From positions 1 to 52,998 of the forward strand of contig CAZSUZ010000007.1 in assembly GCA_964610165.1 (NCBI GenBank): DNA of 52,998 bases. The letters run 5' to 3'. Below, piece after piece: positions 25,529 through 32,621 of this stretch (position 1 is its first letter; every line of letters starts with the position of its first letter). A program made the position numbers and the translations under genes. This DNA is from MFZZ01 sp964610165 (lineage in GTDB: Bacteria; Patescibacteriota; Microgenomatia; UBA1406; GWC2-37-13). The notes under the pieces are model-generated. The model ran no database searches. It was given only the letters and a program-made list of their open reading frames with translations, and was not told the DNA's origin.

Positions 25529-25845
25529 TTTTTAATACAAATTTACTATCAATGAAAATTTAGCTCGAAATAAGCTATATATAATCACAAAATAAACAAA
25601 GAAGAAGAAATAAGAGCATTTCTTCTAAATTATCGTATATTTGGATTAAAGTTTTATACATAGATCTGCTCTACAAGACGTATGCTCTTCTCGCGCGATA
25701 ATTTTATAGGCTATTTGATGCTTTCTGTCAATTAAGAAAATATTCTCTTTACCCTTTTATAGTAATCCATAACAAATTAATAACTGCTTTATAGTTTTTA
25801 TAAAATTTAATTGAAGTATGCAGATAAAATCGTTACTATAAAAAC
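25529..25845 (+). other. 317-nt spacer without a gene
   Basis: No coding sequence is seen. AAGAGCAT (25612-25619) and ATGCTCTT (25682-25689) are a distant inverted repeat. The 3' end holds the promoter of the next gene. Confidence 0.4.
25811..25839 (+). promoter_or_regulatory. Promoter of the L,D-transpeptidase gene, leaderless
   Basis: TTGAAG (25811-25816), 17 nt, TACTAT (25834-25839), then 6 nt to the ATG at 25846. Confidence 0.7.
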
Positions 25846-26562
25846 ATGAAGAAGAAAAAAATTAGTAAGAAAACTTCTTTTATTTCACATAAAACAATAT
25901 TATTCCTCAATATTGTTGTTTTTTGCGCCTCATTTATTATTATTTTTCTACTTACAAATTTTATTTACAATACATACATTACTCTTCAAACTCCTTGTGG
26001 CAATAGTATTAGTTGTAAAACAGAACCAAAATTACAAATAGAAAATGGCGCAGTAGGTATTTATAACAACAAAACTGTAGCTGTTCCAGATATTTCAAAT
26101 AAAACACTCGCAAATGCAGAATCTGTATTAGGAACAGATACATCTTCAAAAGATAAACATATTTATGTAAACCTTACAACACAAATGTTAAAAGCTTATG
26201 AAGGAGATACACTTATTTTGGAAACTCCTGTTTCTACCGGATTATGGGGCAGAACGCCAACAGGAACTTTTACCATTTGGAGTAAATTTGTTGCCTCCCG
26301 AATGACTGGAGGCAGTGGTGCAGATTTTTATGATCTACCAAATGTTCCGTATGTTATGTTCTTTTCTAATAATGAAGTAGCAGGAAGTCGTGGATTTAGT
26401 TTACATGGTACCTATTGGCATAATAATTTTGGTCATGCAATGAGTCATGGTTGTGTTAATTTGCGAACAATAGATGCACAGGTACTATACGAATGGGCAG
26501 AAAAATCTTCAAATGACTCTGAAGGCACACTTATTACAATTTATGAAGAACCAGAAGCGTGA
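25846..26562 (+). CDS. L,D-transpeptidase (YkuD domain), membrane-anchored
   Basis: 238 residues. A basic N-terminus and one membrane helix (about 18-42) anchor an extracellular domain. The YkuD domain (about 103-235) has the catalytic motif HGTYWHNNFGHAMSHGCVNLR, with the active cysteine in SHGCVN, split as HGTYWH (about 187) and SHGCVNLR (about 200-207). It would cross-link peptidoglycan through 3-3 bonds or attach proteins. The next gene starts with GTG inside its last codons (4-nt overlap), so the two are translationally coupled. Confidence 0.94.
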   Translation: MKKKKISKKTSFISHKTILFLNIVVFCASFIIIFLLTNFIYNTYITLQTPCGNSISCKTEPKLQIENGAVGIYNNKTVAVPDISNKTLANAESVLGTDTSSKDKHIYVNLTTQMLKAYEGDTLILETPVSTGLWGRTPTGTFTIWSKFVASRMTGGSGADFYDLPNVPYVMFFSNNEVAGSRGFSLHGTYWHNNFGHAMSHGCVNLRTIDAQVLYEWAEKSSNDSEGTLITIYEEPEA

Positions 26563-27161
26563 ATATTACTAAATACATATTTAAATTTACAACATTTGTT
26601 GTAGTTGCTATTATAGCTTCATTATTTTTAATTGAAGCTCAACGCACATATTCATACAACAAAACCATTGAACAAATTCCTCAGATAGATATATCAATAA
26701 CTCCAACTCCAATATCTGTTACATCTACATCCCAAATGCCATCACCAGAAGGTAGTAAACTGCTTACATTAGAAACAGTTGAAAGCAATAATGCTAGTAC
26801 CAATATTATTAAAATAATAGAAATAAATACCAATCCACCAAAAGAAATACTCATAAAATCTGGTGTTAACGAAACATTACAAATACCATTTAATACCTGG
26901 TCACCAGATACATTCTATTTTTTCCTCAAAGGTGAAGAAGAGTATTATGTGTTTCAAAGTTCGGGAGATGCATTTCCTTCTGGCGAACAATATATAACAG
27001 TTTCGTCTTTGTTTAAAGACCAAATGAGTACTTATACTATTGATCAAATAACAGGTTGGGCTGATAATACACTTCTGGTTATTAACACTAAAGAAAAAAT
27101 ATCTTTCTGGTTTGATGTACCAAGCAGATCTTTTATTCAGCTTGGAAATTACTTCGAATAA
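26559..27161 (+). CDS. Membrane-anchored protein coupled to the L,D-transpeptidase, unknown
   Basis: 200 residues with GTG start overlapping the previous stop by 4 nt. One N-terminal membrane helix (about 10-27), then a Thr/Ser/Pro-rich linker (about 45-65) and a beta-rich extracellular domain ending FWFDVPSRSFIQLG. The coupling suggests a cell-wall-related role, but no family is recognised. Confidence 0.7.
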   Translation: MNITKYIFKFTTFVVVAIIASLFLIEAQRTYSYNKTIEQIPQIDISITPTPISVTSTSQMPSPEGSKLLTLETVESNNASTNIIKIIEINTNPPKEILIKSGVNETLQIPFNTWSPDTFYFFLKGEEEYYVFQSSGDAFPSGEQYITVSSLFKDQMSTYTIDQITGWADNTLLVINTKEKISFWFDVPSRSFIQLGNYFE

Positions 27162-27202
27162 TGTTACTTCAGTAGCCTCAATATGTAATTAATATGTAAA
27201 AA

Positions 27203-27236
27203 TGGTATAATTATAACTTGGTTTGTATCTGCAAAC
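27203..27236 (+). promoter_or_regulatory. Extended -10 promoter and leader hairpin of cassette gene 2
   Basis: TGG-TATAAT (box 27206-27211) with no clear -35. GTTTG (27221-27225) and CAAAC (27232-27236) form a hairpin at the predicted mRNA 5' end. Confidence 0.7.
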
Positions 27237-27265
27237 TATTTTCATTCTAGCCCGAGGAGTGATGT

Positions 27266-27454
27266 ATGTTAGGTCGATGGTTTACCAAACTTTTTAATAA
27301 GCATCAGGATAACAATGAAGAGGAAACTGAGGAAGAAAGTGAAGAAGAAAAAAGGATGCATATTAGTAAAAGAATGGATGAGTATCGTAGATGTGGACAT
27401 ATGAACAATATATCCCATCGGAGAAACATGGGCTGGAGAAACGACTTTCTTTAA
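27266..27454 (+). CDS. Orphan small protein, acidic then basic (cassette gene 2)
   Basis: 62 residues: a short amphipathic start MLGRWFTKLFNKH, a Glu-rich stretch (about 17-28) and a basic His/Arg-rich C-terminal half. GAGGAG at 27254-27259 is a strong ribosome binding site 6 nt before the ATG; an ATG at 27262 is in another frame and gives no product. It has its own promoter (27206-27211) and a 3' hairpin (27505-27539). No family recognised; same architecture as the other cassette genes. Confidence 0.7.
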   Translation: MLGRWFTKLFNKHQDNNEEETEEESEEEKRMHISKRMDEYRRCGHMNNISHRRNMGWRNDFL

Positions 27455-27504
27455 TTCTGAATAGCTCACTGCTTTGCTATTTAGAGCTGAAGACTAGTAA
27501 CATA

Positions 27505-27539
27505 GGAGGGCAGTACCACATACAAAAGTACTGCTCTCC
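27505..27539 (+). terminator. 3' hairpin of cassette gene 2
   Basis: GGAGGGCAGTAC (27505-27516) pairs over 12 bp with GTACTGCTCTCC (27528-27539, one G-U pair). The downstream tract is A/T-rich but not a pure T run. It also lies at the convergent end of greA. Confidence 0.7.
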
Positions 27540-27563
27540 ATTTAATTTAAAAAAATTCAGCTA

Positions 27564-28022
27564 TTACGATATACTAAGTACGGTATAAATAACTGTCCCT
27601 ATTGGAAGTTCTACTGCAATTGTATCTCCAACTTTTTTCCCAAGTAACGCATGTCCAACAGGCGATTTATGAGAAAGTTTTTGTTGTGTTGGATCTGCTT
27701 CATATTCACCAACAATAGAATAAGTAATTTGTTGTGTTCCATTATGTACTACAACCGTGGTTCCAATATCGACATATTCAGTATTAATAGGTTTTACTAC
27801 TCTTGCGTTTTCCACTATTTTCTTTAAAAAACGAAGTCTACTATCTGTAGAAGAAAGTTTTCGTCGTGCTTCTTTATAAGCAGCATTCTCGCTTCTATCT
27901 CCCATATCTCTGGCAACACTAAGATTATGAACAATTTCAGGACGTTTTTTAAGAAGAGATTCATATTCATTACGAATTGTTAAAAATCCCTGCTCGGTAA
28001 AAGGAATTGTATATTTCTTCAT
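27564..28022 (-). CDS. greA: Transcription elongation factor GreA
   Basis: 152 residues. N-terminal coiled coil with ARDMGDRSENAAYKEAR (about 40-56), including the acidic tip, and a C-terminal FKBP-like domain with KSPVGHALLGKKVGD (about 120-134). It rescues backtracked RNA polymerase by stimulating transcript cleavage. The box TACAAT (complement of 28029-28034) is 6 nt from the ATG: leaderless. Confidence 0.96.
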   Translation of the reverse strand: MKKYTIPFTEQGFLTIRNEYESLLKKRPEIVHNLSVARDMGDRSENAAYKEARRKLSSTDSRLRFLKKIVENARVVKPINTEYVDIGTTVVVHNGTQQITYSIVGEYEADPTQQKLSHKSPVGHALLGKKVGDTIAVELPIGTVIYTVLSIS

Positions 28023-28119
28023 GTTTATATTGTACTAAAATAATAAATGAATTTATCAAATACACAATTAGTCCTGTAATAATGTAAATCAGGATAATAT
28101 TTAGTATAATATTAACATT

Positions 28120-28875
28120 ATGAAGAAAATAATAGTAGGTGTTATAGCATTCATTGTAATAGCACTTATTGTTTCAAACAAAATAACTTTTGTTCCCTAC
28201 GAGGGACCAGTAAAATCTTACAATCAAAAACTAGGAAAGTATGAGATTACAACAAAATCCGTAATCCAGATTGTTCCTTCAGGACGATTAGAAGATTATT
28301 GTAACTATATAAATAGAGAATATTATGAAGATCCGCAAATCATAATAAAGGATACTGTTACCAATAGTAAAGAAACGTACAAATTAACAAGTAAAAACGG
28401 ATATACACGCATTGTTATGGGTGGCGGATCTACAAATGAAAAACAAGAAGTATCAAATATATTTGTTCATGTCTCTGAAATAGGTAAAGAATGTTCCTTT
28501 AATCACTGGACAGGTAATATTGTAATTAATAACAAAGGGAAACTATTTCCACTCACTCCACCTGTTAAAAACGCAAGAAAGGACACTGTTATTATAGATA
28601 ACAAAAATAACGAAATGATTTTAACCTTAATAAACGGAGAATCCCAAGTATGGACTAGTGATTATAATGCGGATACAAATACTGATTTATTTATAACAGA
28701 ACAAAATCCTTCAAATCCGAATGAAAGAATTGTCTACATGTGGGATGTAACTAGTAATACATTTTCTTCATGGTTTAATAATGGTCAACCTGTAGTTACA
28801 AATAGAACGATTGAAGAAATTAATAATGACTGGACTACAAATCGTGTTTTTATAAATACACATAGTAAAAAGTAA
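28120..28875 (+). CDS. Membrane-anchored protein of unknown function
   Basis: 251 residues. One N-terminal membrane helix (about 3-20) and a predicted extracellular beta-rich domain. Short motifs such as VYMWDVTSNTFSSWF near the C-terminus resemble the FWFDVPSRSFIQL end of the 26559-27161 product, hinting at a related fold, but this is weak. TATAAT (28105-28110) lies 9 nt before the ATG. No family recognised. Confidence 0.65.
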   Translation: MKKIIVGVIAFIVIALIVSNKITFVPYEGPVKSYNQKLGKYEITTKSVIQIVPSGRLEDYCNYINREYYEDPQIIIKDTVTNSKETYKLTSKNGYTRIVMGGGSTNEKQEVSNIFVHVSEIGKECSFNHWTGNIVINNKGKLFPLTPPVKNARKDTVIIDNKNNEMILTLINGESQVWTSDYNADTNTDLFITEQNPSNPNERIVYMWDVTSNTFSSWFNNGQPVVTNRTIEEINNDWTTNRVFINTHSKK

Positions 28876-28939
28876 GTAAACATATCTTCTTATAATTTAG
28901 CAATGTAAAACTGTATCATAAACTTGATATAATGCAGTT

Positions 28940-29878
28940 ATGATTTCAGGTATTCATCATATCACTGCAATAGCCTCACACGGACAAAATACTGTTCATT
29001 TCTATTCGAAAATATTAGGGCTTCGATTAGTAAAAAAAACTGTTAATCAAGACGATCCATCTACGTATCATTTATTTTTTGGAGATACGCAAGGTAATCC
29101 TGGAATGGATTTAACTTTTTTTATTTTTCAACCTCCTATGCAAGGTAAACGTGGGAATGGATTGGTTACAACAATTGGATTAGCAGTTCCAAAAGAATCT
29201 TTACAGTTTTGGAAAAAGCGCTTTGAAGAACATAATGTAAAACATAATCAAATTTCTGAACGATTTGAAAAACAACACCTTACTTTTTTTGATGAAGATG
29301 ATCAACAATTAGAATTAATCGGTTTATCTGAAGCTGAATTAGAGAATTCACAAGATATATGGACAAAAGAGATAAGAAAAGATTGTGCAATCCAAAATTT
29401 TTATTCTGCAACACTGAGTATTCATGATAAACGGTTAGTAGAACCTATTCTTGCAGAAGTATTTGGCTATAAACAGATTGATACTGAAGGTAATTATACG
29501 TTATATCAAATTCCAAATAAAAAACGTGCTTCTGTGTTAGAAATTAAAGAAGATCCCAATGCAGAATTTGGTTTTAACGCTGCTGGTACGGTTCATCATA
29601 TTGCTTTTCGAGCAAAAAATGAAAAACATCAATTAGAACTTCAGCAAAAAGTACACGAAATTGGTATACAAACAACAGATGTTATAGATAGATTTTATTT
29701 TAAATCTGTATATTTTAGAACACCAGCAGGCATTTTATTTGAAATAGCGACAGATTCACCAGGGTTTACTGCAGATGAAAAAGAAAAAGATTTAGGAAAA
29801 AAAATTGCTTTACCACCATTTTTAGAACAACATAGAAAGGAAATTGAAGCAAATTTACCACAATTTACAATAGAATGA
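28940..29878 (+). CDS. Ring-cleaving dioxygenase/glyoxalase, MhqO-like
   Basis: 312 residues, two vicinal-oxygen-chelate modules. Metal ligands are visible as HHIT (about 6-9), HHIAFRA (about 217-223) and the Glu of FEIATDSPGF (about 271-280). This pattern and length match MhqO/MhqA-type proteins that act on hydroquinones. The next gene is a GYSNGAN hydrolase overlapping by 4 nt (ATGA), the same pairing as mhqO-mhqD of Firmicutes. Probable role: quinone detoxification. Extended -10 TTGATATAAT lies 6 nt before the ATG. Confidence 0.88.
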   Translation: MISGIHHITAIASHGQNTVHFYSKILGLRLVKKTVNQDDPSTYHLFFGDTQGNPGMDLTFFIFQPPMQGKRGNGLVTTIGLAVPKESLQFWKKRFEEHNVKHNQISERFEKQHLTFFDEDDQQLELIGLSEAELENSQDIWTKEIRKDCAIQNFYSATLSIHDKRLVEPILAEVFGYKQIDTEGNYTLYQIPNKKRASVLEIKEDPNAEFGFNAAGTVHHIAFRAKNEKHQLELQQKVHEIGIQTTDVIDRFYFKSVYFRTPAGILFEIATDSPGFTADEKEKDLGKKIALPPFLEQHRKEIEANLPQFTIE

Positions 29879-30486
29879 ATAACTACACAAATCTTTTTAC
29901 ATACCAATTTATTAATAATAAGGCAAGTAAAACGCTGGTTCTTCTTCATGGAACAGGTGGAACAGAACATGATTTTCTTTTTTTAAATGATCAGTTAAAA
30001 GATTCGTATAATTTGCTTGGTTTACGAGGAAATATTGATGAAGGTGGATTGCAAAGATTTTTTAAACGTAAGTCTATTGGTGTTTTTGATCAGGAAAATA
30101 TAAAACTTGAATCTCATAATCTTAATTTATTTATGTTAGATTGGATGAAAATACATAAAATGAATGTTGATCAGTTTGTTTTTTTAGGATATTCAAATGG
30201 GGCAAATATGATCCTTGCCACAATGTTCTATTATCCGGAGCTAATTAAAAATGTTGTGCTTCTTAGACCAATACTTCCATTTACACCAACTGAGAAACTT
30301 GATTTATCTAAAAATACCGTACTTATACATTACAGCACAAATGATGAATTAGTAGATGTGGAAGATAGTATTGCATTAATTGAACTATTGAGATCTTTTA
30401 GAGCACACGTTACCTTTCAATCATATTCTACTGGACATCAATTATCTTCTTCTGAGTTAGAACATGTCACCACATTTTTATTATAG
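29875..30486 (+). CDS. Alpha/beta hydrolase, MhqD/carboxylesterase-like
   Basis: 203 residues. Oxyanion-hole motif LLHGTGGTEHDF (about 23-34), nucleophile elbow GYSNGAN (about 104-110), a loop Asp in STNDELVDVED and the catalytic His in STGHQLS. GYSNGAN is typical of MhqD-like hydrolases. Translationally coupled to the dioxygenase (4-nt overlap). It likely works on the same quinone-derived substrates. Confidence 0.88.
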   Translation: MNNYTNLFTYQFINNKASKTLVLLHGTGGTEHDFLFLNDQLKDSYNLLGLRGNIDEGGLQRFFKRKSIGVFDQENIKLESHNLNLFMLDWMKIHKMNVDQFVFLGYSNGANMILATMFYYPELIKNVVLLRPILPFTPTEKLDLSKNTVLIHYSTNDELVDVEDSIALIELLRSFRAHVTFQSYSTGHQLSSSELEHVTTFLL

Positions 30487-30494
30487 GTGCTCTA

Positions 30495-30529
30495 TGCTAT
30501 AATAAAAGCCGATTTTGTATGAACGTTCA
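30495..30529 (+). promoter_or_regulatory. Extended -10 promoter and palindrome of cassette gene 3
   Basis: TGC-TATAAT (box 30498-30503). TGAACGTTCA (30520-30529), a perfect 10-bp palindrome, lies in the leader just before the AAGGAG site (30529-30534), well placed for a repressor or a translation-blocking structure. Confidence 0.65.
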
Positions 30530-30540
30530 AGGAGAATGTC

Positions 30541-30762
30541 ATGTCATTTGTAAGTTTTATCGCGGCTTTTTTTTCAAGGTTTCAGTCCGAAAAAACTGAA
30601 ACAGTCGACCCGAATATTGAAGAGGACGATGATGACTTTGAATACTCATACAGTCCTGAAGATGAAGAGCTAGATGATACATTGCTCAATGATGGACATG
30701 ATCCTTTCGATCATCCAGATGATCTGGAGGGTGACGATTTTGATGATGATGAAGACATGTAG
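30541..30762 (+). CDS. Orphan small acidic protein (cassette gene 3)
   Basis: 73 residues: a short hydrophobic N-terminus MSFVSFIAAFFSRF followed by an extremely acidic Asp/Glu-rich remainder. AAGGAG (30529-30534) lies 6 nt before the ATG. Own promoter and a 3' hairpin at 30796-30825. The N-terminal segment may be an amphipathic membrane-binding helix, as in cassette gene 2. No family recognised. Confidence 0.7.
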   Translation: MSFVSFIAAFFSRFQSEKTETVDPNIEEDDDDFEYSYSPEDEELDDTLLNDGHDPFDHPDDLEGDDFDDDEDM

Positions 30763-30795
30763 ATTAGCATTACTTGTCTTAATAGGTTTTTTTAG

Positions 30796-30825
30796 GGAGG
30801 TGCACGCTTTTTTGCGTGCTCCTCC
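30796..30825 (+). terminator. 3' hairpin of cassette gene 3
   Basis: GGAGGTGCACGC (30796-30807) pairs with GCGTGCTCCTCC (30814-30825) with one T-T mismatch; the loop is six T. No T tail follows, so it may be a 3' stabilising hairpin rather than a strict terminator. Confidence 0.6.
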
Positions 30826-30927
30826 ACAATTCTTACACTTGATAATTATCTTAGTAAAGTACTACAATAACAAACTATACAAATTTACCTCTTTACATTG
30901 TTATGTTTTTATGTATAAAATGAAATT

Positions 30928-31473
30928 ATGAAAAAAACAGAAAATGCTCAAACCGAAACAGATAATACAAAATGTCCAAAATGTGGATCTGCATTAAATC
31001 CAATAGAAACTCTTCCATCTGGAAAACGATTACAAAGATGTTCACAAGGCAGTTGGAACCCAGAAACAAAAAAAACAGAGGGTTGTGATTACGTAAAATG
31101 GTTTAATCCAGAACCAGAAACTCTTGATGAAAAATGTCCAAAATGTGGAAATCCTCTTGTTATGACAACTACAAGAAATGGTAAAAAATTAAAAAAATGT
31201 AGTACTGGTGGCTGGGATAAAGAGGCTAAAAAAGCAACAGGTTGTGATTATATTGAATGGTTCAATGGTTCTAAAGAAGAATTAGATGAAGCATGTCCAA
31301 CATGTGGTGCAAAACTACTTTTAGTTGTTACATCCACTGGTAAAAAAATGAAAAAATGTAGTACTGCCGGATGGGATCGTGCTACTAAAAAAGCTACAGG
31401 TTGTACGTATGTTGAATGGATAAATGAACGAAAAATGAATGGAGATGAAAATTTTCCAGAATACGAAGTGTAA
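30928..31473 (+). CDS. Three-repeat topoisomerase-type zinc-ribbon protein
   Basis: 181 residues made almost wholly of three copies of one unit of about 50 residues: CPKCG(x)nGK(x)2(K/Q)(K/R)CS...W(x)6-8GCDY(V/I)(K/E)WF. Cysteines repeat at about residues 14/17/38/54, 68/71/92/108 and 122/125/146/162. The unit resembles the C4 zinc fingers at the C-terminus of topoisomerase I but stands without a catalytic domain. Likely binds single-stranded DNA or RNA (inference). TATAAA (30914-30919) lies 8 nt before the ATG. Confidence 0.8.
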   Translation: MKKTENAQTETDNTKCPKCGSALNPIETLPSGKRLQRCSQGSWNPETKKTEGCDYVKWFNPEPETLDEKCPKCGNPLVMTTTRNGKKLKKCSTGGWDKEAKKATGCDYIEWFNGSKEELDEACPTCGAKLLLVVTSTGKKMKKCSTAGWDRATKKATGCTYVEWINERKMNGDENFPEYEV

Positions 31474-31607
31474 AATAACGTATATTTATCATCTTTTTTG
31501 ATTTATTAATTACGTATAGGTTTTTTACAAAATATTGGCTTAATAATAGCCAAATATCTTCTTTTTTTGAAAAATAAGCATATAAAATACAAAATACATG
31601 CATAATA

Positions 31608-31628
31608 TGGTATAATTAGTATGCACTA
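31608..31628 (+). promoter_or_regulatory. Extended -10 promoter of cassette gene 4
   Basis: TGG-TATAAT (box 31611-31616). The short inverted repeat TAGT-ATGC-ACTA (31617-31628) spans the predicted transcription start. Confidence 0.7.
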
Positions 31629-31672
31629 AAACAAACCGCTTTCAAGATTTAGAGACAAGAAAGGAGCATTCT

Positions 31673-31870
31673 ATGTCTCAACAAACTGATGCTGAAAAAC
31701 GACGGAAAGAAGTAATGGCGCTATTGGATTTGGGTGTTGACTCGGTTTACTTCCAACATGGAACAAAACTACCGATCTTCACCCGTCAAGCTGGGCAACC
31801 AGCAAGCTTTCCGCCTGAGGAAACAAATCATGGTGTGCGAATTAGCACGAACCAAATTCCTCACATTTAG
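31673..31870 (+). CDS. Orphan small protein (cassette gene 4)
   Basis: 65 residues, charged N-terminal helix (about 5-20) then a Pro-rich, probably unstructured part. AAGGAG (31661-31666) lies 6 nt before the ATG, within a leader of about 50 nt; 3' hairpin at 31877-31907. Codons are richer in G and C than in the neighbours. No family recognised. Confidence 0.7.
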   Translation: MSQQTDAEKRRKEVMALLDLGVDSVYFQHGTKLPIFTRQAGQPASFPPEETNHGVRISTNQIPHI

Positions 31871-31876
31871 TGCATC

Positions 31877-31918
31877 GAGGGGTGTCTGCAATGCGCGGAC
31901 ACCTCTCAAACCCTTTTT
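31877..31918 (+). terminator. Terminator of cassette gene 4
   Basis: GAGGGGTGTC (31877-31886) pairs over 10 bp with GACACCTCTC (31898-31907, one G-U pair), followed by a T run at 31914-31918 after a 6-nt spacer. It overlaps the 3' end of rsmI on the other strand. Confidence 0.75.
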
Positions 31919-32600
31919 AAGAGATAAGTAGTGTAATTTCTCCTTTGTATTCTTCGGTAAGTAGTTGTTGCGCTTTTCCACGTTTAATTTCTTCAAATTT
32001 TTTAGTAAGTTCTCTTGTTACCACAACTTCACATTCAGGAAGTATTTCATTAATTACAGATAATGTTTTTTGAATTCTATTTGGAGATTCAAACGATATA
32101 AAAACCATTTCCTTAAATATTTTTTTTGTTTCCGCAAATTTTAGCAATACATTTTTAAGCTGACCTTCTTTTTTTGGCAAAAAGCCAAAAAACATAAACT
32201 GATCCGAATTAAATCCTGCATGAAGAAATGCAGTTGTAACGGCAGATGGACCTGGTATAACAGTAAAAGGAATACCTTTTTTAACAATATGTTGAATTAA
32301 AAATGAACCAGGATCCGAAATAAGCGGCATCCCAGCTTGAGAAATAAGGCTAATCTCTTTACCTTCTTCCAAAAGCGAAACAACTTCTGGCAATTTTTGG
32401 AATTCTTTTTCTTTATAGTAAGAAATCATTCGTTGCTCAGGATTTCGTTTAAAAGGAAATATTTCAGCAATAACTTTTAGAAGAAGTCCAGTAGACCTTG
32501 TATCTTCTGTTAATAAAATATCTGAAGCCATAATAGTTCTGGCTTGACGATACGAAAGATCATCTAAATTTCCAATAGGCGTTCCGACAATGTATAGCAT
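31917..32600 (-). CDS. rsmI: 16S rRNA (cytidine-2'-O)-methyltransferase RsmI
   Basis: 227 residues from the ATG at 32600. It starts MLYIVGTPIGNLDDLSYRQ, the RsmI signature, with LLTEDTRSTGLLL, ISQAGMPLISDPG (SAM site) and IPFTVIPGPSAVTTA. It methylates C1402 of 16S rRNA. A longer frame runs upstream to 32720, but this would lie inside uvrB and before the promoter. It shares an overlapping -10 box with the divergent uvrB gene. Confidence 0.94.
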   Translation of the reverse strand: MLYIVGTPIGNLDDLSYRQARTIMASDILLTEDTRSTGLLLKVIAEIFPFKRNPEQRMISYYKEKEFQKLPEVVSLLEEGKEISLISQAGMPLISDPGSFLIQHIVKKGIPFTVIPGPSAVTTAFLHAGFNSDQFMFFGFLPKKEGQLKNVLLKFAETKKIFKEMVFISFESPNRIQKTLSVINEILPECEVVVTRELTKKFEEIKRGKAQQLLTEEYKGEITLLIS

Positions 32601-32607
32601 GAGATAT

Positions 32608-32615
32608 ATTATAAT
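32608..32615. promoter_or_regulatory. Shared palindromic -10 box of rsmI and uvrB
   Basis: ATTATAAT contains TATAAT on both strands: 32610-32615 for uvrB (6 nt to ATG 32622) and the complement of 32608-32613 for rsmI (7 nt to ATG 32600). The start codons are only 21 bp apart, and both genes would be leaderless. Confidence 0.7.
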
Positions 32616-32621
32616 ACATAC

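Noticed and set aside
27391..27588. A second small frame after cassette gene 2
   Set aside because: It overlaps cassette gene 2 and its 3' hairpin, lacks a ribosome binding site and has a random composition.
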